Below, one piece after another: positions 46,031 to 55,109 of a stretch of DNA of 64,000 nucleotides. Where the stretch lies: contig NZ_JAOBPP010000019.1 of the NCBI RefSeq assembly GCF_025574465.1, positions 248,001 to 312,000 on the forward strand, read 5' to 3'. The notes under the pieces were generated by a model. It searched no databases and was not told the origin of the DNA. It saw only the letters and a program-made list of their open reading frames with translations. This DNA is from Kordiimonas aestuarii. GTDB taxonomy: Bacteria > Pseudomonadota > Alphaproteobacteria > Sphingomonadales > Kordiimonadaceae. How positions within the stretch are numbered: position 1 is the first letter of the stretch; each line of letters begins with the position of its first letter. The position numbers and the translations under genes were made by a program.

Positions 46031-46372
46031 ATGGCGATATTTTTGAGAATTCTTCTTCTTTCCCTTCCGGTCATCGCAGTGATCGCCTGGCTGCGGTGGC
46101 GCATGAAGGAAGACAAAACCGAAGAAGAGCGGCTGGCCGACATCGTCCGGCTTAAAAAAACACTGGGTGTTCTCGTGGTGGTAGGCCTGGGTGCTGGCAT
46201 CGGCCTCAAGCTGGTTGATGATCGCACCGGCGACCCACGCACCAGATATATTCCGCCGCACAGTGAAAACGGGCAAGTCGTACCCGGACGCTTTGTGCCC
46301 ATCGACGAAGGTGATGAACAGAAACCGACAGACGAGGAAGGCCAGGAGGACAGTGAGCAAGACCCGAGCTGA
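46031..46372 (+). CDS. DUF6111-family small membrane protein
   Basis: A 113-residue protein with two membrane helices (about residues 3-21 and 43-62) and a polar, acidic, probably cytoplasmic tail. It has the DUF6111 pattern and typically stands between a CoA-hydrolase and the tRNA nucleotidyltransferase. It overlaps the 5' end of cca, whose GTG lies inside its last codons. The function is unknown. Confidence 0.82.
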   Translation: MAIFLRILLLSLPVIAVIAWLRWRMKEDKTEEERLADIVRLKKTLGVLVVVGLGAGIGLKLVDDRTGDPRTRYIPPHSENGQVVPGRFVPIDEGDEQKPTDEEGQEDSEQDPS

Positions 46373-47528
46373 CTGGCTGGACCGCCCCTTTGTCAGGAAA
46401 ATTGTAGAAAGCCTTGGCGCGGACAATGTCCGTTTTGTTGGCGGCGCTGTACGTGACTGGCTGGTGGGGCGCGCGGTCCGGGATATAGACGCCGCGACCA
46501 CACACACGCCCGAGATGGTAAAAGAACGCCTTGAGGAAAGCGGGATAAAGGCGGTCCCAACCGGCATCGAGCATGGCACTATTACGGCGGTATTCGACGG
46601 CAAGACAGTGGAAATCACCACGCTGCGCAAGGATATGGAAACCGACGGCAGGCGCGCCACCGTCGCTTTCACCGACAATTGGAAAGCCGATGCTGCTCGT
46701 CGCGACTTTACCTTCAACGCGCTTTACCTTTCACCCGACGGCACCTTGCATGACCCTTTTGACGGCCAGGAAGACCTGAAAGCGGGCAGGGTACGTTTCA
46801 TTGGGAACGCCGAGACCCGCATCGAGGAAGACGCGCTGCGCATCATGCGTTTTTTTCGCTTTCATGCGTGGTATGGCAAGGGAGAGCCGGACGAAAGCGG
46901 TGTCGCGGCATGCACGCAAAAGGTTGTCATGCTCAGGGCTTTGTCGGCGGAGCGGGTGAGATCGGAACTGTTGAAGCTGCTGTCAGCGCCGGGCCCGTTG
47001 AAGGCACTAACGGCTTTTGAGCGCACGGGAGCGACGGCGGTTTTGCAGCTAAGCCCCCTTAACAGCCTTCGGCTTGAGCGCTATATCACGCATGAGCACG
47101 CGCACGATTTTGATATCGATGCCTTAATGCGGCTCGCCTGCTGGCTGATGCTGGATACCGCAGAGGTCGCACCATTTGCCAAGCGCTTCCGGCTGTCCAA
47201 GATGGAAAAGGTCCGCCTGCAGGCGGTAGTGGGCGGGTTTGAGGTACCAGGGCCGGTGAGCCCGGCGGGGTTAAGGGCGCTTATCTACCACCATGGGCGC
47301 GAGTCTGCGCAGTGTCGGGTGCTCTCGGCAAAGGACAGCGCGGCCAGTGATATCATTGATATTCTCAAGAACTGGAGAGTGCCCTCATTCCCGCTCAAGG
47401 GTGGCGACCTGATAGAACACGGCATGCAGGCAGGACCAGAGGTCTCGCGTCGTATGAGTGTGCTTGAGGACCTCTGGGTTGAAAGTGATTTCACGCTGTC
47501 CGGGCAGGAGCTGCTGGCGAAGCTTTAA
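46353..47528 (+). CDS. cca: CCA tRNA nucleotidyltransferase
   Basis: A 391-residue class II nucleotidyltransferase that adds or repairs the 3' CCA of tRNA. The N-terminal 'RFVGGAVRDWLVGRAVRDIDAATTHTPE' holds the GGxVRD and DxD metal site; 'ITTLRKDMETDGRRATVAFTDNWKADAARRDFTFNALY' and 'EDALRIMRFFRFHAWYG' follow. The frame is open to 46191, but the first workable start before the conserved region is the GTG at 46353, with AGGAGG three bases upstream and lying inside the DUF6111 gene. Its stop overlaps the convergent gene's stop. Confidence 0.93.
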   Translation: MSKTRADWLDRPFVRKIVESLGADNVRFVGGAVRDWLVGRAVRDIDAATTHTPEMVKERLEESGIKAVPTGIEHGTITAVFDGKTVEITTLRKDMETDGRRATVAFTDNWKADAARRDFTFNALYLSPDGTLHDPFDGQEDLKAGRVRFIGNAETRIEEDALRIMRFFRFHAWYGKGEPDESGVAACTQKVVMLRALSAERVRSELLKLLSAPGPLKALTAFERTGATAVLQLSPLNSLRLERYITHEHAHDFDIDALMRLACWLMLDTAEVAPFAKRFRLSKMEKVRLQAVVGGFEVPGPVSPAGLRALIYHHGRESAQCRVLSAKDSAASDIIDILKNWRVPSFPLKGGDLIEHGMQAGPEVSRRMSVLEDLWVESDFTLSGQELLAKL

Positions 47529-48133
47529 TCCCGGGTGGAGAGAATGGTCTCTTCCGCATTTCCCATCTTGTCCTTGCCGAAGAAAAGTTCTTCCCCGACA
47601 AAAAAACTGGGCACGCCAAACACCCCGCGTTTCACGGCGTTCTCCGTGTTGGCCACAAGCATGGCCTTGACGCTGGCGTCTTGCGTCTGTGCGGCGATGT
47701 GTGCACCATCCAGCCCGCTGTCATCAAGTGCCGCAATGATGATTTCAGGATCATCCATTTTTTTTGGTGCTTCCCACATGTGGTGCATGACGGCTTCCAT
47801 ATAGGCAGGCAGGAAGTTGTTCTGCTGCGCGACAATTGCTCCGCGCATCAGGGCAAGGGTATTAACCGGAAAATGCGGGTTCATGGTAAATTTCGAAAGC
47901 TTGTATTTGCTGATAAAACGCCGCATCTCAAGCATTTCATAGTCCAGCTTGTTCTTGATACCCGCGAAAGCGACCACGGGGGAGGCGTTGCCGGTGGCCT
48001 TGAAGATGCCCCCCAGAAGTACAGGTGTGTAGTCGAAGGTCACGCCGACCCTGCCTTCAAGTTCCGGCAAAACTTTCCAGGCTAAATAACTGTTTGGGCT
48101 ACCGAAGTCGAAAATGAATTCACATTTGAGCAT
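47525..48133 (-). CDS. 2-hydroxychromene-2-carboxylate isomerase-like DsbA-family protein
   Basis: A 202-residue thioredoxin-fold protein of the GST-kappa/HCCA isomerase type: 'FIFDFGSPNSYLAWKVLPEL' (with the Ser used for glutathione), 'VFGVPSFFVGEELFFGKDKM' near the end. Members act in naphthalene degradation or on other glutathione adducts. The ATG at 48133 follows AGGAGG by five bases; the longer frame is rejected. It is 10 bases downstream of the SDR gene and probably regulated by the divergent TetR gene. Confidence 0.88.
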   Translation of the reverse strand: MLKCEFIFDFGSPNSYLAWKVLPELEGRVGVTFDYTPVLLGGIFKATGNASPVVAFAGIKNKLDYEMLEMRRFISKYKLSKFTMNPHFPVNTLALMRGAIVAQQNNFLPAYMEAVMHHMWEAPKKMDDPEIIIAALDDSGLDGAHIAAQTQDASVKAMLVANTENAVKRGVFGVPSFFVGEELFFGKDKMGNAEETILSTRD

Positions 48134-48143
48134 TGCCGCCTCC

Positions 48144-48884
48144 TTAAAATTTCTCGCCATAAGGGCGGATGTCCAGTTCATGGGTCCAGGCGCTGCGACG
48201 CTGCGTGTGCAACTGCCAATATGTCTCGCCGACTGCTGCCGGGTCCAACAGGTCGTCTGTCCCCATGGCGTTGAGGGCATCTTCGCCGGCGCGTTCCTTG
48301 ATCATGCCGCGCACCCACTCGGTATCGACCGCTGCGTCGATGATCAGGTGGGCGACATGAATGTTTTTCGGCCCCAGTTCGCGGGCCATCGACTGCGCCA
48401 CCCCGCGCAGGCCGAACTTGGCACTGGCAAAGGCAGCATAGCCCGCACCGCCGCGCAGGCTGGCGGTTGCGCCAGTGAAAAAGATTGAGCCGCTGCCAGC
48501 TGGCACCATATGCCGCGCGGCTTCGCGCCCGGTCAGGAAACCTGAATAACAAGCCATCTCCCATACCTTGCGGAAAACGCGTTCAGTGGTGTCGAGAACG
48601 GGAAAATTCACATTGGCGCCAATGTTGAAGATCACCGCCGATAGGGTGCCTATGATAGCGGCGTCCTCCATGAAGGCGCTGATTTCGTCTTCCTTCCGGG
48701 CATCCAGCGAACGGATGTGGCACTGGCCGCCCATCGCTTCAATTTCGTCCCTCAGCGGCTGAAGTTTATCGCCATTCCGCCGACCGGCGAAGATTGTATA
48801 GCCTTCGCGGGCAAATCTCAGCGCTATGGCACGGCCGATAAAGTCACCCGCACCAACAACGGCGCATATTTTTGTGTCGGACAT
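48144..48884 (-). CDS. SDR-family protein with Phe in place of the catalytic Tyr
   Basis: A 246-residue Rossmann-fold protein with the cofactor loop 'VVGAGDFIGRAIALRFA' and 'SIFFTGATASLRGG'. In classical SDRs the motif is YxxxK; here it reads Phe152-Ala-Ser-Ala-Lys156 (AAFASAKFGLRG), so the proton-donating Tyr is lost although Tyr149 stands three residues before. The cofactor loop GxGxxxG is atypical. Activity therefore cannot be assumed. It is the first gene of a two-gene unit with the HCCA-isomerase-like gene. Confidence 0.85.
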   Translation of the reverse strand: MSDTKICAVVGAGDFIGRAIALRFAREGYTIFAGRRNGDKLQPLRDEIEAMGGQCHIRSLDARKEDEISAFMEDAAIIGTLSAVIFNIGANVNFPVLDTTERVFRKVWEMACYSGFLTGREAARHMVPAGSGSIFFTGATASLRGGAGYAAFASAKFGLRGVAQSMARELGPKNIHVAHLIIDAAVDTEWVRGMIKERAGEDALNAMGTDDLLDPAAVGETYWQLHTQRRSAWTHELDIRPYGEKF

Positions 48885-48901
48885 AGGGTCTTTCCAATTC
48901 T

Positions 48902-48919
48902 ATATGATAGACATCATGT
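48902..48919. promoter_or_regulatory. TetR operator candidate 1
   Basis: ATATGAT, four bases, ATCATGT: a near-perfect inverted repeat 18 bases upstream of the SDR start. It shares its half-site with operator 2. Confidence 0.75.
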
Positions 48920-48925
48920 AAATTA

Positions 48926-48943
48926 ATATGATATTCATCATAT
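48926..48943. promoter_or_regulatory. TetR operator candidate 2
   Basis: ATATGAT, four bases (ATTC), ATCATAT: a perfect 7+4+7 inverted repeat, centred 24 bases from operator 1 and 30 bases before the regulator start. Two identical half-site designs in a divergent gap strongly suggest autoregulation plus control of the SDR gene. Confidence 0.85.
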
Positions 48944-48972
48944 AGATCGTCAAGCTGAATCAGGACACACGG

Positions 48973-49536
48973 ATGGGTTACTCGCGAGCACAAAAAAAAG
49001 ACAACCACAAGAAGATCGTCGCCATTGCGGCAAAACGTTTTCGCGAACAGGGGCTTGATGGCCTCAGTGTCGCGGCCATCATGAAAGAGGCGGGCTTAAC
49101 CCACGGCGGCTTTTATAGCCATTTCAAGTCGCGCGATGACATGGTGGCGCAGGCGCTTGCCCACGCGTTTACTGAGGATGAAGAGCGACTGTTGCGAGCG
49201 ATGAAGCGCCGCGGCGGACCATCACTTGAGGCTTTTCTCTCAATTTACCTGTCCCCCGCGCACCGGGACACGCCCGGGCAGGGCTGCACGCTCGCTGCTG
49301 TGGCGTGTGAGGCGGCCCGCAAGGACGCAGACATCAAAGCCTTGTTCACCGATCGCGTTGCGGGATACAGCGAACGTCTGGCGCCTGAATTGGGCGTCAC
49401 GCCAGACCAGATGGTAGCGGTGCTCAGTGCGGCGGCGGGTGCCCTTGTGTTGTCACGCTCAGTGAGCAGCGAAGCGATGTCCGACAATATTCTTGGCGCC
49501 ACCCGGCGGGAGTTGTTGGCGACGATAAGGCCTTAA
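48973..49536 (+). CDS. TetR-family transcriptional regulator
   Basis: A 187-residue repressor with an N-terminal HTH ('KKIVAIAAKRFREQGLDGLSVAAIMKEAGLTHGGFYSHFKSRDDMVAQAL') and a helical ligand domain that contains 'GQGCTLAAVACEAARKDADIKALF', typical of the quinone/electrophile-sensing NemR-like group, with Cys residues that could react. It is divergent from the SDR-isomerase pair, with two operators in between. The inducer is not known. Confidence 0.92.
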   Translation: MGYSRAQKKDNHKKIVAIAAKRFREQGLDGLSVAAIMKEAGLTHGGFYSHFKSRDDMVAQALAHAFTEDEERLLRAMKRRGGPSLEAFLSIYLSPAHRDTPGQGCTLAAVACEAARKDADIKALFTDRVAGYSERLAPELGVTPDQMVAVLSAAAGALVLSRSVSSEAMSDNILGATRRELLATIRP

Positions 49537-49544
49537 ACGGTAAA

Positions 49545-49563
49545 GGCAGGCCCAAGGCCTGCC
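49545..49563. terminator. Hairpin between convergent genes
   Basis: GGCAGGCC (49545-49552) pairs with GGCCTGCC (49556-49563) through a 3-base loop. There is little T run on either side, so it is a likely but weak terminator for the TetR and SYLF genes. Confidence 0.5.
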
Positions 49564-49604
49564 CATATGTAATTCCGGATATAACGCCGCGCGCTTTTCT
49601 GTGG

Positions 49605-50174
49605 TTATTGCCCCACCGCGTTGAGCTTGTCATCCTGCCAGTATTTGGTGCCATGGAGCGATGCCTGCAGCATCAGGCCGCCATCGGTAAACTGGTAAAC
49701 ACTGACTTTCTTGCGAACAGAGGCGGCCTCACCGATTTCGCCACCCTTGTTACCGGACCGCGCGGCTGCGTCGGCCTCGCCAGTCATATCCCAGCCGTGT
49801 TTGGTAAAGTCAGCGAGCGCGTCGCGGCTGTGGAAGATAAATACAGCGCGGAAATCCTTGATGCCAAGACCAATGCCCACACTCGCTGTTGCCATTTTCA
49901 TGAAGGTGTCCTGGCCTGTTTTGACATCTCGCACCACGCCGCGGCCACCCCCACCGCCAAGAAGGAAGATCTGCACTCCAACGTTTGAGAAGACAGCATA
50001 ACCTTCTGCTTCGTCAATCTCGGCGCGCGCTTGCGGCCGCTGGTCAAACAGTTCGGCCAAAACTTCTTCACGCATGACGAGGATTTTTTCCCGCTTCTCG
50101 GCGGGCGTGTCGGCCAAGGCTGGAACCGCCATCGCGACGATCAGCAACAGGCTGCTTATAAATCTGGCTGTCAT
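49605..50174 (-). CDS. SYLF-domain (YSC84-like) lipid-binding exported protein
   Basis: A 189-residue protein with a signal peptide (to about PALAD, residue 22) and a SYLF domain: 'AEGYAVFSNVGVQIFLLGGGGGRGVVRDVKTGQDTFMKMATASVGIGLGIKDFRAVFIFHSRDAL'. Eukaryotic members bind phosphoinositides; bacterial ones are periplasmic and unassigned. The ATG at 50174 has GAGGGA upstream; the longer frame is rejected. It stands alone. Confidence 0.88.
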   Translation of the reverse strand: MTARFISSLLLIVAMAVPALADTPAEKREKILVMREEVLAELFDQRPQARAEIDEAEGYAVFSNVGVQIFLLGGGGGRGVVRDVKTGQDTFMKMATASVGIGLGIKDFRAVFIFHSRDALADFTKHGWDMTGEADAAARSGNKGGEIGEAASVRKKVSVYQFTDGGLMLQASLHGTKYWQDDKLNAVGQ

Positions 50175-50284
50175 ATAATTCCCTCTGCCGGATACCCGGC
50201 TCTGACATAACTCTGTATTCAGGAACAAGTGTTGCGGGCAAAAGTTGGCATAAGTTTGACCAACTGTCTTACGCGCGTGGCGGG

Positions 50285-50725
50285 CTAAAAGGCATTTGCT
50301 GCCAAGGCGATGAGAATATAACGCACCAGCTTGCCTGTTGTCACGAACAAGACAAAGGGTACAAAGCGCATGCGCAAGACACCGGCAGCGAATGTCAGGG
50401 GGTCGCCCACGACCGGCAGCCAGGCAAACAGCAGGGCCGGATAGCCGAACCGGTCAAACAGGCGGCTGCCGCGTTTCAGCTGTGTGTGGGAGAAGGGGAA
50501 CCAGCGCCTGTGCTGATATTTCAGGCATGCAAGGCCGAGCCACCAATTGATGACCGACCCGAGGACATTGCCAGAAGTGGCTGCAAGCACCAGCACAATC
50601 GGCTGCCCCTTGCCTGTTGCAATGAGCGACGCCAGCGCGACCTCCGACAGGGCGGGCAGAAGGGTGGCGGCAATTAACGCGTTAAGAAACAGGCCGAGAT
50701 AGAGGGTAAGGTCAGGCCAGGGCAT
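50285..50725 (-). CDS. YqaA-family (SNARE-associated/DedA-related) membrane protein
   Basis: A 146-residue protein with four or so membrane helices: 'PALSEVALASLIATGKG', 'SGNVLGSVINWWLGLACLKY' and 'FGYPALLFAWLPVVGDPLTFAAGVLRM' are YqaA signatures. It belongs to the broad DedA/VTT fold, possibly lipid-handling. It follows hemF by six bases and is the last gene of trmL-hemF-yqaA. Confidence 0.88.
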   Translation of the reverse strand: MPWPDLTLYLGLFLNALIAATLLPALSEVALASLIATGKGQPIVLVLAATSGNVLGSVINWWLGLACLKYQHRRWFPFSHTQLKRGSRLFDRFGYPALLFAWLPVVGDPLTFAAGVLRMRFVPFVLFVTTGKLVRYILIALAANAF

Positions 50726-50731
50726 TGCGGC

Positions 50732-51598
50732 TTATGGCCATTTGGCTTCAGGCGGCAGAGACATGAGAATCGCTTCAACATTGCCGCCGGTTTTCAGCCC
50801 GAAGGTGGTGCCACGGTCGTAGACGAGGTTAAATTCGGCGTAATAACCGCGATACTCAAGTTGGGTTTCACGCTCTTCATCTGTCCACCCTTCGTTCATG
50901 TGGCGGCGGATAAGGGCGGGGTAGATGTCGTCAAACGTGCTGCCCACGTCTCGGGTGAAGGCAAAATCAGCGTCCCAATCGCCGGTATCAAGCCGGTCAT
51001 AAAAAATGCCGCCCTCGCCACGGGCGCGGTTCCTGTGCGGGATATAGAAATATTCGTCACACCATTTTTTGAAGCGTTCGTAATAGTCTGGCCCGTGTTT
51101 GTCGCAGCATTGTTTGAATGCAGCGTGGAAATCAGCGGTATCGGTGGCATCTGGCAGGGGAGCATTGAGGTCAGCCCCGCCACCAAACCACGCCTGCGTT
51201 GTGGCAATGAAACGGGTGTTCATATGCACGGCTGGCACGCGCGGGCTGTTCATATGAGCCACAAGACTGATGCCGGTGGCAAAAAAGCGTGGGTCTTCCT
51301 GGGCGCCGGGGATGCTTTTGGCAAACTCGGGCGTGAAGGTGCCGTGAACCGTGGAAATATTGACACCGACTTTCTCGAAGACCCGGCCACCACGCATGAG
51401 CGACATGGTGCCACCGCCGCCCTCAGCGCCGTCCCCCTGGTTTGTGCGGTCCCAGCTTTTGCGTTCAAAGCGCCCAGGCGTGCGATCGCTCAGCGGGCCC
51501 TTGTTGTCATCCTCAATGGATTCGAAGCTGGCGCATATCTGGTTGCGAAGGTTGAGGAACCATTCAGCTGCTTTTTGTTTTTTTTCTTCGAGGTCCAT
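50732..51598 (-). CDS. hemF: Oxygen-dependent coproporphyrinogen III oxidase
   Basis: A 288-residue enzyme that oxidatively decarboxylates coproporphyrinogen III to protoporphyrinogen IX with O2. Motifs include '[17 protein letters not shown]', '[10 protein letters not shown]', '[15 protein letters not shown]' and the C-terminal '[34 protein letters not shown]'. The ATG at 51598 is used; AAGGA lies upstream within trmL. It begins one base after the trmL stop. Confidence 0.96.
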   Translation of the reverse strand: MDLEEKKQKAAEWFLNLRNQICASFESIEDDNKGPLSDRTPGRFERKSWDRTNQGDGAEGGGGTMSLMRGGRVFEKVGVNISTVHGTFTPEFAKSIPGAQEDPRFFATGISLVAHMNSPRVPAVHMNTRFIATTQAWFGGGADLNAPLPDATDTADFHAAFKQCCDKHGPDYYERFKKWCDEYFYIPHRNRARGEGGIFYDRLDTGDWDADFAFTRDVGSTFDDIYPALIRRHMNEGWTDEERETQLEYRGYYAEFNLVYDRGTTFGLKTGGNVEAILMSLPPEAKWP

Positions 51599-51599
51599 G

Positions 51600-52064
51600 T
51601 CAGCGTCCTTCCGGCCAGCTAGCTGTTTGTCTGATTGCTTCACCTAACACCATTGCCATTGACACCGCTACATTAATGGAGCGGGCACCTGCAGCCATGG
51701 GAATCGTCACACGGGCATCTGCGCTTTTGTGCACATGCGCTGGTGCGCCGTTCGATTCACTGCCGACAATCAGAATGTCATTTGCTTTGAATTCGAAGCC
51801 GGTGTAGGTGCCGTCTGCCTTTGTCGTCAAGAGGATAAGCCGGTTTCCAGCCTTTTGCCGTGCTTCGTTGAAGCTATGCCAATCTATATGGTGACGCAGG
51901 TCCACAAGATGGGCATAATCCATCGCAGAGCGGCGGAAAGCCTTATGGGAAAACGGGAAACCACAGGGCTCAATAACATGCGCGGGCACGCCCATGCAGG
52001 CGGCAAGTCGAAGCATGGTGCCGGTGTTTTGTGGCTGGTCCGGTTCAAAAAGTGCGATTTCCAT
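51600..52064 (-). CDS. trmL: tRNA (cytidine(34)-2'-O)-methyltransferase
   Basis: A 154-residue SPOUT methyltransferase that methylates the wobble ribose of tRNA-Leu. It begins '[25 protein letters not shown]' and contains '[16 protein letters not shown]' and '[26 protein letters not shown]', the SAM-knot region. The ATG at 52064 is preferred to the longer frame. Its stop is one base before hemF. Confidence 0.95.
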   Translation of the reverse strand: MEIALFEPDQPQNTGTMLRLAACMGVPAHVIEPCGFPFSHKAFRRSAMDYAHLVDLRHHIDWHSFNEARQKAGNRLILLTTKADGTYTGFEFKANDILIVGSESNGAPAHVHKSADARVTIPMAAGARSINVAVSMAMVLGEAIRQTASWPEGR

Positions 52065-52354
52065 GGCGCGCACGCTAATAAGGTTGATGCTTGGATGCAA
52101 CGGCTAGAGCGGTTTATGAACTTTTTTCCGCCATTTTTTTGGAAATCTGACCGATAAATCCTTGCCTCTTAACGCGCGTCCGACTAAACCAATCCCAATT
52201 CGCTGGGCAGGGGCTGTCTGGCGATTGAATTTATGGCAGGTGGTCGCTGCGGCCTTGTGACGCAGAGATTTGCCACCATGCAGAGGTAGAATTACGTTCG
52301 GGAATCATAACGACTGATCGCCTTTCGCATCACGTTCCTGTCAGGGAAGATTAG

Positions 52355-52909
52355 ATGAGCACTATCAACGAGACTATCGAAACTGAAGACGGCGCCACCC
52401 GGCGTGACCTTCTTCACGTGGCCGCCGCTGGTATGGGCGCTGTAGGCGCTGTTATGGCGGTCTGGCCTTTCATCGACCAGATGAACCCGGCAGCAGACAC
52501 GCTCGCTCTGGCATCGGTCGAAGTAGACCTCAGCGCCATCGGCGAAGGGGAAGCTGTTGTTATCAAATGGCGTGGGAAGCCGGTATTTGTCCGTCACCGT
52601 ACGCCAGCCGAAATCGAAGCAGCCCGCGAAGTTCCACTGGACGCGCTGGTTGATAAACAAACCGATGCCGAACGCGTGCACGAAGGTCATGCTGACTGGC
52701 TTGTCGTGATGGGCGTTTGTACGCACCTTGGTTGTGTGCCACTTGGCACCAAAGACGGTGATGATCGTGGTGACTTCGGCGGCTGGTTCTGTCCGTGTCA
52801 CGGTTCACACTACGACACTGCGGGACGTATCCGTAAAGGCCCGGCGCCGAAAAACCTTGAAGTGCCGACCTATACTTTCGTCACTGACACAACACTTCAG
52901 ATCGGGTAA
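52355..52909 (+). CDS. petA: Ubiquinol-cytochrome c reductase Rieske iron-sulphur subunit
   Basis: A 184-residue Rieske protein of complex III. It has a Tat-like anchor ([13 protein letters not shown], helix to about residue 38) and the 2Fe-2S ligands Cys122/His124 and Cys146/His149 in CTHLGC and CPCHGS (disulphide Cys127-Cys148). It is the first gene of petABC. The 290-base gap before it holds an untranslated leader; no clear regulatory motif is visible there. Confidence 0.97.
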   Translation: MSTINETIETEDGATRRDLLHVAAAGMGAVGAVMAVWPFIDQMNPAADTLALASVEVDLSAIGEGEAVVIKWRGKPVFVRHRTPAEIEAAREVPLDALVDKQTDAERVHEGHADWLVVMGVCTHLGCVPLGTKDGDDRGDFGGWFCPCHGSHYDTAGRIRKGPAPKNLEVPTYTFVTDTTLQIG

Positions 52910-52920
52910 GGGGGCTCCTC

Positions 52921-54192
52921 ATGGCTGAATGGAATGCTGCAAAACCCAAAAACGCTGTAGCTGCGTGGGTTGAAGAACGCCTGCCGATCATCTCGCTGGT
53001 GAACAATGTGGTTGGCTCCGATACGCCGACCCCGCGTAACCTGAATTATTGGTGGAACTTTGGCTCGCTCGCGGGTCTTATGCTGGTTGTTCAGATCATC
53101 TCAGGCGTTGTGTTGGCAATGCACTACACACCGCACACTGCGCTCGCTTTCGATAGCGTAGAGCGTATCATGCGCGACGTGAACTACGGCTGGCTGATCC
53201 GCTACATGCACGCCAACGGCGCGTCATTCTTCTTTATCGCCGTATATATCCACATCTTCCGCGGTTTCTACTATGGGTCTTACAAGGCCCCGCGCGAAGT
53301 GCTGTGGATGCTTGGCGTTGTGATCTTCCTCCTTATGATGGCGACCGCCTTCATGGGTTACGTACTGCCATGGGGTCAGATGTCCTTCTGGGGTGCGACG
53401 GTGATCACCAACCTCTTTTCCGCAATCCCGGTTGTGGGCGAAAGCATCGTGACCCTGCTGTGGGGTGGCTTCTCGGTTGATAACCCGACCCTGAACCGCT
53501 TCTTCAGCCTTCACTATCTGCTACCGTTCGTGATCGCCGGTGTGGTTATCCTTCACCTCTGGGCGAAGAAAATCTCCGACAGCGGCAACCCGCTGGGGAT
53601 TGACGTGAAGTCGAACGCGGACCAGATCCCGTTCCATCCGTTCTACACCATCAAGGACGCGTTTGGTGCCGGTGTCTTCTTCTTCGTATTCGCGGCTTTC
53701 ATCTTCTATATGCCCAACATGCTCGGTCACCCGGATAACTATATCCCGGCTGACCCGATGGTAACGCCAGACAGCATCGTGCCGGAATGGTACTTCCTGC
53801 CTTACTATGCGATCCTGCGGTCCATCACGTTTGACATCGGTATCCCGTTCACGGACATCGTGTTCATCCCGGCCAAGCTTCTCGGCGTTCTGGCAATGTT
53901 TGCTTCGATCCTCGTGTGGCTGTTCCTGCCGTGGCTTGATACGTCCAAGGTTCGCTCGGGCAAGTTCCGTCCAACCTTCCGCTGGTTCTACCTCTTCCTC
54001 GTGATCGACATGTTTGTCCTCACGATCGTTGGTGGCAAGAAGCCCGAGGGTATTTGGCCGATGATTGGCCTGATTGGCACGGCTTACTACTTCGCCCACT
54101 TCCTGGTGATCCTGCCGCTTCTCGGCAAAATCGAGAAAACGCTGCCGTTGCCAGAAAGCATTGCAAACCCGGTTGTTAAAGCAGCTGAGTAA
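52921..54192 (+). CDS. petB: Cytochrome b of the bc1 complex
   Basis: A 423-residue multi-helix subunit that oxidises ubiquinol at Qo and reduces it at Qi. The heme-binding pairs lie in '[56 protein letters not shown]' and later '[18 protein letters not shown]'; the Qo motif '[20 protein letters not shown]' (PEWY) is present. It starts 11 bases after petA. Confidence 0.98.
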   Translation: MAEWNAAKPKNAVAAWVEERLPIISLVNNVVGSDTPTPRNLNYWWNFGSLAGLMLVVQIISGVVLAMHYTPHTALAFDSVERIMRDVNYGWLIRYMHANGASFFFIAVYIHIFRGFYYGSYKAPREVLWMLGVVIFLLMMATAFMGYVLPWGQMSFWGATVITNLFSAIPVVGESIVTLLWGGFSVDNPTLNRFFSLHYLLPFVIAGVVILHLWAKKISDSGNPLGIDVKSNADQIPFHPFYTIKDAFGAGVFFFVFAAFIFYMPNMLGHPDNYIPADPMVTPDSIVPEWYFLPYYAILRSITFDIGIPFTDIVFIPAKLLGVLAMFASILVWLFLPWLDTSKVRSGKFRPTFRWFYLFLVIDMFVLTIVGGKKPEGIWPMIGLIGTAYYFAHFLVILPLLGKIEKTLPLPESIANPVVKAAE

Positions 54193-54204
54193 GGGGAACT
54201 CACG

Positions 54205-54999
54205 ATGAAACTCGTTAAAAACATTGCGATTGCCCTGACCGCTGTAGCAGGTCTTGCAAGCGCCTCGTTCGGCTCCGCCGCCGGCAAACACCCGATGCAG
54301 ATGGAATGGTCCTTTGATGGCGCGTTCGGTCAGTTCGATATGCAGTCCGCACAGCGCGGCTGGCAGGTTTACAAGCAGGTATGCTCCGCTTGTCACAGCC
54401 TCAAGTATTTCCGTTTCCGTAACCTTACGGACCTCGGCTACGAAGAGGATATGATCAAGGCGTGGGCGGCTGAATATGAAGTCGAGGGCGAAGTGGATGA
54501 CGCAGGCGATGAAACCATGCGCGCTGCCCGCCCTGAAGACGCTTTCCCAAACCCGTTCCCGAACGAGAACGCGGCCCGCGCATCCAACGGCGGTGCACTG
54601 CCACCAGACCTGTCGCTGATCATCAAGGCGCGCCACGACGGTGCGAACTATGTCTACAGCCTGCTGAATGGTTATGAAGATGCGCCTGCCGACAGCCATG
54701 TGCCTGCTGGCAAGCACTATAACCCTTACTTCAAGGGCGGTGCCATCTCCATGGCGCCACCGCTCGCGGAAGGTATTGTTGACTATGAGGACGGTATGGC
54801 TGCAACGCCTGAGCAAATGGCGAAAGACGTGGTCACTTTCCTGACCTACGTGGCAGAGCCCAAGCTGGTTGTCCGTCACCACATGGGCTTGGAAGTCCTG
54901 ATGTTCCTTGGCATCCTGACGATCATCCTCTACTTCTCGATGAAGAAGATCTGGAAGCCGGTCAAAGCAGGCCGCAACGTTTACGAAGACAAAAAGTAA
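54205..54999 (+). CDS. petC: Cytochrome c1 of the bc1 complex
   Basis: A 264-residue membrane-anchored c-type cytochrome. It has a signal peptide (to about residue 27), heme attachment Cys60-x-x-Cys63-His64 (VCSACHSLK), the axial Met region 'GGAISMAPPLAEGIVDYEDG', and a C-terminal anchor helix ('EVLMFLGILTIILYFSMKKIWKPV'). It is the last gene of petABC and is followed by a terminator. Confidence 0.97.
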   Translation: MKLVKNIAIALTAVAGLASASFGSAAGKHPMQMEWSFDGAFGQFDMQSAQRGWQVYKQVCSACHSLKYFRFRNLTDLGYEEDMIKAWAAEYEVEGEVDDAGDETMRAARPEDAFPNPFPNENAARASNGGALPPDLSLIIKARHDGANYVYSLLNGYEDAPADSHVPAGKHYNPYFKGGAISMAPPLAEGIVDYEDGMAATPEQMAKDVVTFLTYVAEPKLVVRHHMGLEVLMFLGILTIILYFSMKKIWKPVKAGRNVYEDKK

Positions 55000-55021
55000 G
55001 CGTTACACGCAAGATTGAAGA

Positions 55022-55050
55022 AGGGCTGCCATCTGGCGGCCCTTTTTTTG
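55022..55050 (+). terminator. Rho-independent terminator of petABC
   Basis: AGGGCTGCC (55022-55030) pairs with GGCGGCCCT (55035-55043) through a 4-base loop and is followed by a run of T. It ends the operon. Confidence 0.88.
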
Positions 55051-55109
55051 GTTGGCGGCAAGGCATGGCTTCCGATAGTCTGATCCTCATATCACGTAGG
55101 GGAGCAATG

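Noticed and set aside
53521..54882. 453-codon minus-strand frame opposite petB/petC
   Set aside because: petB and petC are certain, and the antisense protein is His/Arg-rich with no family features.
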